Source: Streptomyces sp. S.PB5 (GTDB lineage Bacteria > Actinomycetota > Actinomycetes > Streptomycetales > Streptomycetaceae). Taken from it: 64,000 nucleotides of DNA. Of this stretch, positions 43,149 through 51,113 are shown one piece after another. The notes under the pieces are model-generated. The model searched no databases. It was given only the letters and a program-made list of their open reading frames with translations, and was not told the DNA's origin. The stretch is taken from NCBI RefSeq assembly GCF_030403745.1, contig NZ_JAQMWP010000001.1, positions 1 through 64,000 on the forward strand, read 5' to 3'. A program made the translations under genes and the position numbers. Every line of letters begins with the position of its first letter. The stretch's first letter is position 1.

Positions 43149-45239
43149 ATGGGGGCCGCAAGGACATCTATCCGGCGACGGCGGGCGGTGCCGTGGCTCG
43201 TGCTCGGGCTGTGGATCGCCGTGCTGGCGCTGACCTCGCCGTTCGCCTCGAAGCTGGCGGACGTCCAGCGGGACCGGGCGGTCGACTATCTGCCGGCGAG
43301 CGCCGACTCCACGCAGGTCGCGAAGATCCAGGACCGGCTGCCGGGCGGCGAGGCCACCGAGATGGTCGTCGTCTATCACCGGGACGGCGGGCTGACCGCC
43401 GCGGACAAGGAGACCGCCGCCGCGCAGATCGACCGGATCGCCGGGGCGCACCGGCTCACCGCCGAACCGCAGGGCGTTCCGTCCAAGGACGGCGCCACCC
43501 TGATGTACCCGGTGGCGAGCAACGAGCCGGGGACTGATGAGAAGGCGCGTGACGCGCTCGTCAACGACGTACGGGACATCGCGCACAGCGAGGGCGGGCT
43601 GAGCGTCGACGTGGGCGGCACCGGAGCCCTGCAGACGGACGCGGCCGAGGTCTACAACTCGCTCGGCGGGCCGCTGCTCTACACCACCGCCGCGGTCGTC
43701 GCGCTCCTGCTGATCCTCATCTACCGCAGCCCGTTCCTGTGGCTGGTGCCCCTCGCCGTCGCGGGCATGGCCGACTACCTGTCGATGGGCGTGGCGTACG
43801 GGCTGAACCAGTGGTTCGGGACGTCCGTGACCGGGGCGAGCTCGGGCATCATGACGATCCTCGTGTTCGGCGCGGGGACGGATTACGCGCTGCTGCTGGT
43901 GTCCCGGTACCGCGAGGAGCTGCGGCGCATCGAGCGGCCGTACGACGCGATGGTCGCCGCCCTCAAGGGCTGCGGTCCGGCGGTGCTGGCGTCCTCCGGG
44001 ACGGTCGCCGCGGGGTTGCTGTGTCTGCTCGCCGCCGACCTCAACTCCAGCCGGGGCATGGGCCCGCTCGGCACGGTCGGCGTCCTGTGCGCGCTGTTCG
44101 CCATGCTGACCCTGCTGCCCGCGGTCCTCGTGCTGCTCGGCCGCCGCGTCTTCTGGCCGCTCGTCCCGCGCTACGGCAGCACGCCGAAGGTCCGCCGCTC
44201 GCTGTTCGCGGCGATGGGCAGCTCGGCCGGGCGCCGGCCGCTGACGGTCCTCGCAAGCGGCGCGGTCCTGCTGGGCGCGCTGGCCCTGGGCGTGCTGAAC
44301 CTCCCCGGCGCCCTCAAGCAGGAGGACTCCTTCACCACCAAGCCCGACGCGGTCGCCGCCATGGAGACCCTCGCCAAGGCCTACCCCGAGCGCGGTACCC
44401 AGCCGATCACCGTCCTCGCCCCCACCGACCGGGCCGACGCGGCGCTCGCCGAGGTGCGCGACACCCAGGGCGTGGCCGCTGCCGAGCGGGGACGCAGCGG
44501 TGACGGCTGGACGGAGATCTCGGTCATCGCCACCTCGGCCCCCCAGTCGGCGGGCGAGACGAAGACGATCGAGGCCCTGCGCGACCGCCTCGACGACTCG
44601 CTGGTCGGCGGAGCCAGCGCCCAGCAGCTCGACCTGGCGGACACCAACGCCCGTGACCGGCTGATCGTGATCCCGATCGTCCTGGTCTCGGTGCTGCTGA
44701 TCCTGATCGTCCTGCTGCGGTCGGTGGTGGCGCCGCTGATCCTGGTGGCGGCCGTGGTCGCGGTGTGGGGCGCGGCGCTCGGCATCGGCGGACTGGTCTT
44801 CGGCCCGGTGTTCGGCTTCGAGGGGATGGATCCGGGGCTCGGCCTGCTGTCCTTCGTCTTCCTGGTGGCTCTCGGCGTCGACTACGGCATCTTCCTGATG
44901 CACCGCATGCGGGAGGAGTCCCTCAAGGGCATCGACCCGGTGACGGCGGCGCTCACCGCGCTGCGCACGACGGGCGGGGTCATCGCCTCGGCGGGGCTGG
45001 TCCTCGCGGCGACCTTCGCGGTGCTGACGAACATGCCGCTGGTCAGCCTGGTGGAGATGGGCTTCGTGGTCGCGGTCGGGGTGCTCCTCGACACCTTCCT
45101 GGTCCGCACCTACCTCGTCACCAGCGCGAGTGTGGCCCTGCGGCGGAAGGTGTGGTGGCCTGGGGCACTGTCGAAGGAACCGGCCGGCGCGGGCGGGGAG
45201 CGGCCGGAGCCGGTGGCGGAGCCGGCGGGCGTGCGCTGA
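43149..45239 (+). CDS. MMPL family (RND-type) transporter
   Basis: This 696-residue protein starts at ATG 43149. It repeats the MMPL plan twice: one N-terminal helix (RAVPWLVLGLWIAVLALTSPF), a periplasmic loop, then five helices. One such block is LLYTTAAVVALLLILIYRSPFLWLVPLAVAG, and VFGAGTDYALLLVSRYREEL carries the proton-relay Asp/Tyr motif. The second half mirrors this with VFLVALGVDYGIFLMHRMREESLKG. The family exports lipids, siderophores or antibiotics; ActII-3 and MmpL are relatives. The 215-bp upstream gap is low-complexity and holds no gene. A two-component system follows after about 110 bp and could respond to the same stress. Confidence 0.93.
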   Translation: MGAARTSIRRRRAVPWLVLGLWIAVLALTSPFASKLADVQRDRAVDYLPASADSTQVAKIQDRLPGGEATEMVVVYHRDGGLTAADKETAAAQIDRIAGAHRLTAEPQGVPSKDGATLMYPVASNEPGTDEKARDALVNDVRDIAHSEGGLSVDVGGTGALQTDAAEVYNSLGGPLLYTTAAVVALLLILIYRSPFLWLVPLAVAGMADYLSMGVAYGLNQWFGTSVTGASSGIMTILVFGAGTDYALLLVSRYREELRRIERPYDAMVAALKGCGPAVLASSGTVAAGLLCLLAADLNSSRGMGPLGTVGVLCALFAMLTLLPAVLVLLGRRVFWPLVPRYGSTPKVRRSLFAAMGSSAGRRPLTVLASGAVLLGALALGVLNLPGALKQEDSFTTKPDAVAAMETLAKAYPERGTQPITVLAPTDRADAALAEVRDTQGVAAAERGRSGDGWTEISVIATSAPQSAGETKTIEALRDRLDDSLVGGASAQQLDLADTNARDRLIVIPIVLVSVLLILIVLLRSVVAPLILVAAVVAVWGAALGIGGLVFGPVFGFEGMDPGLGLLSFVFLVALGVDYGIFLMHRMREESLKGIDPVTAALTALRTTGGVIASAGLVLAATFAVLTNMPLVSLVEMGFVVAVGVLLDTFLVRTYLVTSASVALRRKVWWPGALSKEPAGAGGERPEPVAEPAGVR

Positions 45240-45349
45240 ACGGGGTGAGGGAGAACCGGCCGGACTTCCGGGCTCGCGCCCGGGGGTCCGGCCTTCGGGG
45301 CCCGACTTCGAAGGTCCGGTCCTCCGTCGGATCGGTGAGGATGGAGCGC

Positions 45350-46558
45350 ATGTCGACCATCAGTGAGCAACTCGGCCGCCGCGGGCCCTCGCGGTTCGTC
45401 CGGCCCGTCCGGCGTGACTGGCTGTTCGCCGTGGCGGTCGGTCTGGCGTCGATCCCGCTGGCGTTCGTGGCGCAGGGCGACAACGCGCACACACCGGACG
45501 TCACCGGCTGGATCCTGTTCGGCCTCTCGGCGCTGACGCTCGCCTGGCGGCGGCACTACCCGATGGGTGTGCTGCTCGCGCTCATCGTCGTGGAGGGCAC
45601 CTACCACTCCCTCGGCAACGCCCACTCCGCGCTGATCGTGGTGACGATGGTCTCCATCTACTCGCTCGCGGTCGCGGGACCGAGGCGCCGGACACTGATC
45701 GTGGTGCCGTCCCTGCTCGGCCTGAGCGTGATCATGCTCCTGTCGATCAATCCGGAGCGCGGTGTGGAGCTGCTGCGCATCGCCGGCTGGATCCTCGCCT
45801 GCGCGCTCACGGGCGAAGCGGTACGGGCGCACCGCACCTATGTCGGCGCGATCGTCGAACGCGCCGAACGCGCCGAACGCACCCGCGAGGAGGAGGCGCG
45901 CCGACGGGTGGCGGAGGAACGCTTGCGGATCGCCCGGGATCTGCACGACCTGCTGGCGCACAGCATCACGCTGATCGGCGTGCAGACGTCGGTGGCCGCG
46001 CATGTCCTGGCCACGGACCCCGAGCGCCTCGACCGGGAGACCGTCGCGAAAGCGCTGGAGGACATCGCCGACACCTGCCGCACGGCCCGGGGCGAGCTGC
46101 GTACGACGCTGGAGGTACTGCGCGAGCAGGACGGCGCCGGGGACGTCCGCGGCCCGCTGCCGGGCCTCGACGGCCTGTCCGACCTGTTCTCGGCGGCCCG
46201 GCTCGCGGGGGCGAAGGTGGAACAGACGGTACGGGTCCACCAGGCGCCGCCCGCGGTCGGTGCGGCGGCCTACCGGATCGTGCAGGAGGCCCTGACGAAC
46301 GCGGTGCGCCATGCCGGGCCGGAGACCTCCGTGTCCGTCGAGCTGTACGAGGAGCAGGGCGCCCTCAGGGTCGCGGTCACCGACGACGGCGCGGGGCCGG
46401 GGGGCGGCTCAGGGACCCCCGGGTTCGGGCTGGTCGGCATGCGGGAACGGGCCCGCAGCGTGGGTGGCACACTCGACGCGGGGCCACGGGCGGAGGGTGG
46501 TTTCGCGGTGACGGCCGTACTGCCGCTGACAACTGCTGTGGGGGATGCGACCAGATGA
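45350..46558 (+). CDS. Sensor histidine kinase (HisKA_3, NarL-type)
   Basis: This 402-residue protein was given start ATG 45350 (MSTISEQLGRR) because GGAG lies 4 nt ahead. ATG 45341 is close by. About five hydrophobic segments occupy residues 25-150. After a coiled-coil linker (AERAERTREEEARRRVAEE) comes the HisKA_3 box RIARDLHDLLAHSITLIGVQ with the phosphoacceptor His. The HATPase_c domain has AYRIVQEALTNAVRHAG (N box), VAVTDDGAGPG (G1) and GTPGFGLVGMRERA (G2). Its ligand is unknown. The gene overlaps its response regulator by 4 bp. Confidence 0.94.
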   Translation: MSTISEQLGRRGPSRFVRPVRRDWLFAVAVGLASIPLAFVAQGDNAHTPDVTGWILFGLSALTLAWRRHYPMGVLLALIVVEGTYHSLGNAHSALIVVTMVSIYSLAVAGPRRRTLIVVPSLLGLSVIMLLSINPERGVELLRIAGWILACALTGEAVRAHRTYVGAIVERAERAERTREEEARRRVAEERLRIARDLHDLLAHSITLIGVQTSVAAHVLATDPERLDRETVAKALEDIADTCRTARGELRTTLEVLREQDGAGDVRGPLPGLDGLSDLFSAARLAGAKVEQTVRVHQAPPAVGAAAYRIVQEALTNAVRHAGPETSVSVELYEEQGALRVAVTDDGAGPGGGSGTPGFGLVGMRERARSVGGTLDAGPRAEGGFAVTAVLPLTTAVGDATR

Positions 46559-47235
46559 CGATCCGTGTGCTGCTCGCCGACGACCAGACTCTTGTCCGGG
46601 CCGCGTTCGCGATGCTGGTGGGTTCGGCGCGCGACATGGAGGTCGTGGGGGAGGCCGCTACCGGCCGGGAGGCGGTGGAGCTGGCGCGCGCTTCGCGGGC
46701 CGACCTCGTCGTGATGGACATCCGGATGCCCGACCTGGACGGCATCGAGGCGACCCGGCTGATCGCGGCGGACGAGGAACTGGCCGAGGTGAAGGTCCTG
46801 GTCCTGACGACCTACGACACCGACGAGAACATCGTGGAGGCGTTGCGGGCGGGGGCGTCGGGGTTCCTGGTCAAGGACACGAAGCCGGCGGAGATGCTGG
46901 ACGCGATCCGTACGGTGGCGGCGGGGGAGTCGCTGCTGTCGCCCGGCCCCACGGCCCGGCTGATCGCTCGGCTGCTGCGCAGCCCGTCGGCTGCGGTACC
47001 GGTGCCCTCGGGTGGCCCGGAGTGCCTGTCGGAGCGGGAGCGCGAGGTGCTGACGCTGGTCGGGCGAGGGCTCAACAACGCCGAGATCGGCGAGGCGTTG
47101 GGGCTGAGCCCGCTGACCGCCAAGACCCATGTCAGCCGGATCATGGGGAAGCTGGGGGCGCGGGACCGGGCGCAGCTGGTGATCGTGGCCTATGAGTCGG
47201 GGCTCGTGACGCCCGGGGGTGTGGGGGAGGGCTGA
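46555..47235 (+). CDS. NarL/LuxR-type response regulator
   Basis: This 226-residue protein starts at ATG 46555, overlapping the kinase stop (ATGA). The receiver has acidic residues in VLLADDQTLVR, the phospho-Asp in DLVVMDIRMPDLDG (about residue 54), the Thr in VLVLTTYDTDE and Lys in GFLVKDTKPAEML. The C-terminal GerE HTH is CLSEREREVLTLVGRGLNNAEIGEALGLSPLTAKTHVSRIMGKLGARDRAQLV. It should act with the kinase just upstream. The likely target is the MMPL exporter or itself, by proximity only. Confidence 0.95.
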   Translation: MTIRVLLADDQTLVRAAFAMLVGSARDMEVVGEAATGREAVELARASRADLVVMDIRMPDLDGIEATRLIAADEELAEVKVLVLTTYDTDENIVEALRAGASGFLVKDTKPAEMLDAIRTVAAGESLLSPGPTARLIARLLRSPSAAVPVPSGGPECLSEREREVLTLVGRGLNNAEIGEALGLSPLTAKTHVSRIMGKLGARDRAQLVIVAYESGLVTPGGVGEG

Positions 47236-47244
47236 TCTCCTGTG

Positions 47245-47295
47245 GGGGAGGGCCGGCCGCCGACCCCGAGAACTCCACGCGGGCCGGCCGTCCCC
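47245..47295. terminator. Bidirectional terminator between response regulator and DapA-like gene
   Basis: GGGGAGGGCCGGCC (47245-47258) pairs with GGCCGGCCGTCCCC (47282-47295) with one mismatch. It lies between two convergent stops (47235 and 47325). Confidence 0.55.
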
Positions 47296-47324
47296 TCACC
47301 GCCGGCTTCACCGTGCGGACCCTG

Positions 47325-48260
47325 CTACAACAGCCCCGCCCCCGCCAGATACTTCCCCACCCGCTCGACCTCCCCCTCCGACAACGGCACTTGGGGCTCC
47401 GCCGTCAACGGGCACGCGATGACCCCCCGCAAGTAGAGCGCCGCCTTGAACGCCCCCAGCGCGGACGAACTCCCGCCCATCCGCGCCGGATCACCGACCC
47501 GCACCATCCCGAACAGCGCGCACAACCGCTCCTGCTCCACCCGGGCCCGTTCCCAGTCACCCACCCTGCACAGCCGGTCGAGCCGGACGTACCCGTGCGG
47601 GTCCACATTGGCCAGCCCCGGCACCGCGCCGTCCGCCCCCGCCGCCAACGCCGAGTCCACGATCAGCTCGGAACCCGTCAGCACACTGAAGCCGGTGATG
47701 TCGGCCCGGTCCCGCGCCCCGGCGATCACCTCACGGAACGCCGCCAGGTCCCCGCTGGAGTCCTTCAGCCCGGCCAGCACCCCCTCCGCCGCCAGCTCCA
47801 GCACCACATCCGCCGGCAGCTTGGTGTGGACGGCGACGGGAAGGTCGTACGCCACGACCGGCACCGGGCTCGCCGCCGCCACCAGGCGGTAGTGGCGGGC
47901 GATCTCCGCCGGATGCGTCCGTGTGTAGAACGGCGAGATCACCACCACCGCGTCCGCCCCTGCCGCTGTCACCGAGGCCACCTGCTCCAGCACCCTCGGC
48001 GTCGTCATGTCGATCGCGCCCGCCAGGACCGGGACCTGGCCGGAGACGTGGGCCGTCACCGTCTCCACCACCAACCGCCGCTGCGCGTCCGTCAGATACG
48101 CCGCCTCCGACGTCGTACCGAGGACGAACAGCCCGTGCACCCCGCCCTCCAGCAGATGGTCGACCAGCCGCAGCAGCGACACGACGTCCACCTCGCCTTC
48201 AGGTGTCAGCGGGGTGCACACGGGCGGGACGACACCGGTCAGCGGGGTGGGGATCGTCAT
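47325..48260 (-). CDS. DapA/DHDPS-family lyase, substrate unknown
   Basis: This 311-residue protein starts at ATG 48258-48260. Family features are the N-terminal TPLTGVVPPVCTPLTPEGEVDVVSLLRLVDHLLEGGVHGLFVLGTTSEAAYL, whose GTTSE binds the keto acid. VPVVAYDLPVAVHTKL has the catalytic Tyr, and VLAGLKDSSGDLAAFREV has the Schiff-base Lys. True DapA works in lysine synthesis near dapB. This gene instead overlaps (ATGA) the stop of an eroded dipeptide ABC-transporter ATPase. That suggests a catabolic aldolase or dehydratase, for example for sialic acid or sugar acids, once coupled to uptake. Confidence 0.87.
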   Translation of the reverse strand: MTIPTPLTGVVPPVCTPLTPEGEVDVVSLLRLVDHLLEGGVHGLFVLGTTSEAAYLTDAQRRLVVETVTAHVSGQVPVLAGAIDMTTPRVLEQVASVTAAGADAVVVISPFYTRTHPAEIARHYRLVAAASPVPVVAYDLPVAVHTKLPADVVLELAAEGVLAGLKDSSGDLAAFREVIAGARDRADITGFSVLTGSELIVDSALAAGADGAVPGLANVDPHGYVRLDRLCRVGDWERARVEQERLCALFGMVRVGDPARMGGSSSALGAFKAALYLRGVIACPLTAEPQVPLSEGEVERVGKYLAGAGLL

Positions 48261-48605
48261 CGAGGCTCCCTGTCGGCATGGCTCTGGGGCACGAGGTCGC
48301 GGGTCTGCTCACCCTCCTCCACCGGATGGTGACAGCGGAAGCGGTGTCCGGGGGCCGACGCGGCCGAGAAGTCCGGCATGCCGGCGGTGCACTCCTCGTC
48401 CGCCTTCCAGCAGCGGGTGCGGAAGCGGCAGCCGCTACGGGTGGCGGGCCGCGTCGGTGCCCCCGGCCGCCGGGGACTCCTCCACGATCCGGCCCGGGTA
48501 CATCGTGATCACGCGGTCGCTCATCCGCCGTACCGTCTGGATGTCGTGCGAGACGAACACCAGGGCCAGGCCGAGGCGTTCCTTGAGGTCGAGCAGGAGG
48601 TTGGG
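48259..48605 (-). pseudogene. Remnant of a peptide ABC-transporter ATP-binding protein (DppF/OppF type)
   Basis: Two frames together resemble the C-terminal third of OppF-type ATPases. The first (about 48605 to 48435) reads LLLDLKERLGLALVFVSHDI and QTVRRMSDRVITMYPGRIVEES, where SHD is the H-loop, then stops. The second frame gives CRFRTRCWKADEECTAGMPD up to a TGA overlapping the DapA-like start. That is the cysteine motif at the end of oligopeptide ATPases, which binds a 4Fe-4S cluster. The Walker A, signature and Walker B regions are gone, and about 60 residues are missing between the two parts. It is a clear decay product. Confidence 0.75.
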
Positions 48606-48649
48606 GCTCGGCAGTGGTACGACCTCGCCGGCGCCGGGCTCGGGGGCTT

Positions 48650-48754
48650 CGAGCTGATGTTCAGGCACAGCACGGTCAGCAGGGTCAGCAGGCCCGGGAA
48701 GACCGTCGCCCACCAACCCCCGGTCAGGGTGTTCCGCGCCCCCTTGTCGAGGGC
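48650..48754 (-). pseudogene. Remnant of a peptide ABC-transporter permease (DppC type), 3' end
   Basis: A short frame reads ALDKGARNTLTGGWWATVFP then GLLTLLTVLCLNI. This matches the last transmembrane helix of DppC/OppC permeases (consensus WxxxFPGLAIxLTVLxFNLLGDGLRD). The expected LLGDGLRDALDP end is missing and ATPase-like sequence follows in another frame. One deletion therefore seems to have joined a permease to the ATPase remnant. It is short, so the call rests on one helix and on context. Confidence 0.55.
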
Positions 48755-48780
48755 GCGGCACCCGGTCGGCCTGTGTCGGC

Positions 48781-49197
48781 TCAGGCCGCGGCGGTCAGCT
48801 GGGCCGCGATCGCCGCGCCGTCCAGCCACACGTTCTCGCGGGAGATCCTTCCGTCCTTGAACTCGAAGACGTGCAGCATGCGGAAGGTGATCCGGCGGTT
48901 GTTGCCCGGGATGCCGAGGAAGGCGCCGGTGACGACGGCGGTGATCAGGTCCTCGACGGTCGCGGCGCCTTCGGAGTAGTAGGTGTGGGTGCGCTCCGCC
49001 TTCTCCACGCGGAGGTCCTTCACCAGCTGGTGGTAGCGCTCCAGCGCCGCCTGGACGCCGTGGATCGGGTCGCCCGGGAAGCCGACGACGTCATGCTCGA
49101 CGTCCTCGGTGTAGACGGAGACCGCGCACTCCGGGTCCCCGTGCTCCTCGGCCAGCATGTGCGTCCCGATGAGCAGTTCCATTTCGGCGGGTGTCAT
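48781..49197 (-). CDS. NTF2-like/SnoaL-type protein
   Basis: This protein has 138 residues from ATG 49195-49197 (MTPAEMELLIGTHMLAEEHG). ATG 49225-49227 would add ten residues with poor codons. The cone-shaped NTF2-like fold is indicated by HMLAEEHGDPECAVSVYTEDVEHDVVGFPGDPIHGVQAALERYHQLVKDL and FRMLHVFEFKDGRISRENVWLDGAAIAAQL, typical of SnoaL/limonene-epoxide-hydrolase-like proteins. An enzyme or binding role cannot be decided. It is divergent from a TetR gene, which probably controls it. Confidence 0.83.
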   Translation of the reverse strand: MTPAEMELLIGTHMLAEEHGDPECAVSVYTEDVEHDVVGFPGDPIHGVQAALERYHQLVKDLRVEKAERTHTYYSEGAATVEDLITAVVTGAFLGIPGNNRRITFRMLHVFEFKDGRISRENVWLDGAAIAAQLTAAA

Positions 49198-49281
49198 GGT
49201 GCCCAAGGGGGCACCCCCTCTCGTCATGCCGCGCACCGGGTCAGGGGCGCGGCCCCCGTTTGTGAGACGGTGATACCGTAA

Positions 49282-49297
49282 TGAGAATAGTTTCTCA
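49282..49297. promoter_or_regulatory. Palindromic operator, probably for the adjacent TetR
   Basis: TGAGAATAGTTTCTCA at 49282-49297 is an inverted repeat of TGAGAA/TTCTCA around a 4-nt centre. It lies 18 bp before the tetR ATG and in the divergent region to the NTF2-like gene. This is the usual size and place of an autoregulatory TetR site. Confidence 0.7.
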
Positions 49298-49315
49298 CGA
49301 CAAGAGGGAATTCTC

Positions 49316-49984
49316 ATGAGCGAAGGGCGTGCCGGGAGCACGACCGGCGCGCGGGGCGGGGGCGCGCGCGACCGGGGTGAGGGGGGCGGCGAGGGGCGGC
49401 GCAATCAGAAGCTGCGTACGCGCCGCGCGCTCGTCGACGCCGCCGTCGCCCTCGTCCGTGAGGGCAGACCGGTCACCATCGCCGATGCCGCCGAGGCGGC
49501 CCAGGTGTCGGTGGCCACCGCCTACCGCTACTTCTCCCACCCCGGGGAGCTGCTCCTGGAGACGCAGAGCGTCGCCCGTGGCTTCGAGGCCGTCGCCGAT
49601 CTGCCCGAGGACCCGGCCGAGCGGATCGACCTCACCGTGTCCCGCACCGCCGACCTCCAGCTCGGCGACGAGGCGGTGTGGCGAGCGGTACTGCGCGCCT
49701 CGCTGGAGCGCTGGCAGGAGCCGTCCGACGAGGACGCGCGGGACGTCCCCACCCGCAACCGCCTCCGCCTCGACCTCACCCGCACCGCCCTCGAACCCCT
49801 CGCCGGCACCCTCCCGCCCGACCTCCACCGCCGGCTGACCATGGCCGTCACCCTGGTCTACGGCGCCGAGGCCCTCATCACCACCCGTGACGTCTGCGAA
49901 CTCGACCGCGACGAGGCGAAGGCCGTCATGCGCTGGGCGGCGGGCGCCCTGCTGGAGGCGGCGCTTCGGGAGGCGGAACTCTGA
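49316..49984 (+). CDS. TetR family transcriptional regulator
   Basis: This 222-residue protein starts at ATG 49316. A Gly/Arg-rich N-terminal tail of about 30 residues precedes the TetR_N HTH: RRNQKLRTRRALVDAAVALVREGRPVTIADAAEAAQVSVATAYRYFSHPGELLLET. The rest is the variable ligand-binding helical domain (LDLTRTALEPLAGTLPPDLHRRLTMAVTLVYGAEALIT). Divergent orientation with the NTF2-like gene and the palindrome between them suggest that it represses both. The ligand is unknown. Confidence 0.9.
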   Translation: MSEGRAGSTTGARGGGARDRGEGGGEGRRNQKLRTRRALVDAAVALVREGRPVTIADAAEAAQVSVATAYRYFSHPGELLLETQSVARGFEAVADLPEDPAERIDLTVSRTADLQLGDEAVWRAVLRASLERWQEPSDEDARDVPTRNRLRLDLTRTALEPLAGTLPPDLHRRLTMAVTLVYGAEALITTRDVCELDRDEAKAVMRWAAGALLEAALREAEL

Positions 49985-50017
49985 GCGGGGCCGGACGGTG
50001 CATGGTCGAATGGGCCG

Positions 50018-50512
50018 ATGGAAGCGATGGAGCCCAAGGAACCGTTGGAACCGCTGAAGTCGACGGAACTGTGGGACGAGGATGACGTCGGCGTGCTCCG
50101 GCTGCCCTCCGGCCGGCTCCTGCGGGGCCGCGGCCTCCGGTACCCGCTCCCGGCCGGGGCGCCGACCCCGTCGTACGCCCTCTACCTCCTGGGCCATCAA
50201 CCCCCTGACGTTCCCTGGGAGTTCCGCTGGCTCCGCTGGCCGGACTTCCGGCTTCCCGCGGACCGGGCGGACGCGCGCGCCGCGTTCAGCGAGGTGTGGG
50301 AGCGGGCGGCCGGGGAGCGCGTCGAGGTCGCCTGCGGTGGCGGACGCGGGCGCACGGGGACGGCGCTGGCGTGTCTCGCGGTGCTGGACGGCGTACCGGC
50401 GGACGAGGCCGTGGCGTATGTGCGGGCGCACTACGACCGGCGGGCGGTGGAGACGCCGTGGCAGCGGCGCTATGTGCGGCGGTTCTCAGGGACGGCGGGC
50501 GCGGAAGCGTAG
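50018..50512 (+). CDS. Protein-tyrosine-phosphatase-like protein
   Basis: This protein has 164 residues from ATG 50018 (ATG 50027 also possible). The phosphatase loop VACGGGRGRTGTALACLAVLDG fits the C(x)5R(T/S) signature of cysteine phosphatases. The expected general-acid Asp is likely in the preceding WLRWPDFRLPADRADA loop. It is smaller than eukaryotic-type PTPs and resembles the protein phosphatase families common in Streptomyces. The substrate is unknown. Its 3' end overlaps the convergent methyltransferase gene by 27 bp. Confidence 0.85.
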   Translation: MEAMEPKEPLEPLKSTELWDEDDVGVLRLPSGRLLRGRGLRYPLPAGAPTPSYALYLLGHQPPDVPWEFRWLRWPDFRLPADRADARAAFSEVWERAAGERVEVACGGGRGRTGTALACLAVLDGVPADEAVAYVRAHYDRRAVETPWQRRYVRRFSGTAGAEA

Positions 50513-51058
50513 ACCGCCCGACTTCGGGTGGACGTCCACGGCGACGTCGGCGAAACCGGCCCGCTCCAGACGGGCCGGAAGGCTCCTCGGGTCCAGGGTG
50601 TTCATCGTGTCGAAGAGATGCAGTACACGGAAACCGAAGCCGAGTTGACTGTCGCTGCCGGCGAACGTGCCGCCGGGACGCAGCACACGGAACGCCTCGG
50701 CGAAGATACGGTCCTGGTGGGCGGCCGTGGGCACATGGTGGAGCATGGTGAAGCAGACGACGGAGTCGAACTCCTTCTCCTCAACGGGGAGTTGAGCACC
50801 GTCCGCGTGCAGGATACGGGCGCGGCCGCCCCACCGCTCCTCCAGCATGCGGGCCGTCTCCGCGTCGATCTCGGCCGCCGTCAGCCTCGGCACCCGCTCG
50901 ACGAGCACGCGGAGGTTCGCGCCGTAGCCCGGCCCGATCTCCAGTACGTCCTCGCCCAGGTCCACGTGTTCCAGGGCCCAGGGCAGGATGTGGTCCTTCG
51001 TGGTCTGCGCCCACTTCTCGGAGCTGCACAGCCTCCGGTGGGCCCGGTTCATCGGCAT
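50486..51058 (-). CDS. Class I SAM-dependent methyltransferase
   Basis: This 190-residue protein starts at ATG 51056-51058 (MPMNRAHRRLCSSEKWAQTTKDHILPWALEHVDL). Motif I is DVLEIGPGYGANLRVL. Acidic motif II is in RLTAAEIDAETARMLEE. Motif IV is in FDSVVCFTMLHHVPTAAHQDRIFAEAFRVLRPGGTFAGSD. This is the Methyltransf_11 type. The substrate is unknown; the RAHRRLCSSEKWAQ start is seen in small-molecule methyltransferases of Streptomyces. It is convergent with the phosphatase and divergent from the AraC regulator, separated by 55 bp. Confidence 0.9.
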   Translation of the reverse strand: MPMNRAHRRLCSSEKWAQTTKDHILPWALEHVDLGEDVLEIGPGYGANLRVLVERVPRLTAAEIDAETARMLEERWGGRARILHADGAQLPVEEKEFDSVVCFTMLHHVPTAAHQDRIFAEAFRVLRPGGTFAGSDSQLGFGFRVLHLFDTMNTLDPRSLPARLERAGFADVAVDVHPKSGGLRFRARRP

Positions 51059-51113
51059 GCGTTCGACGCTAGACCGGGCCGGGGCTGTCCACTACGGGCT
51101 AGGCTGCCGTCCC

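Noticed and set aside
48281..48435. Plus-strand frame at 47921-48508 and similar as a gene
   Set aside because: The minus strand shows ABC-ATPase remnants ending with the cysteine motif; the plus frame is Pro/Arg-rich noise.
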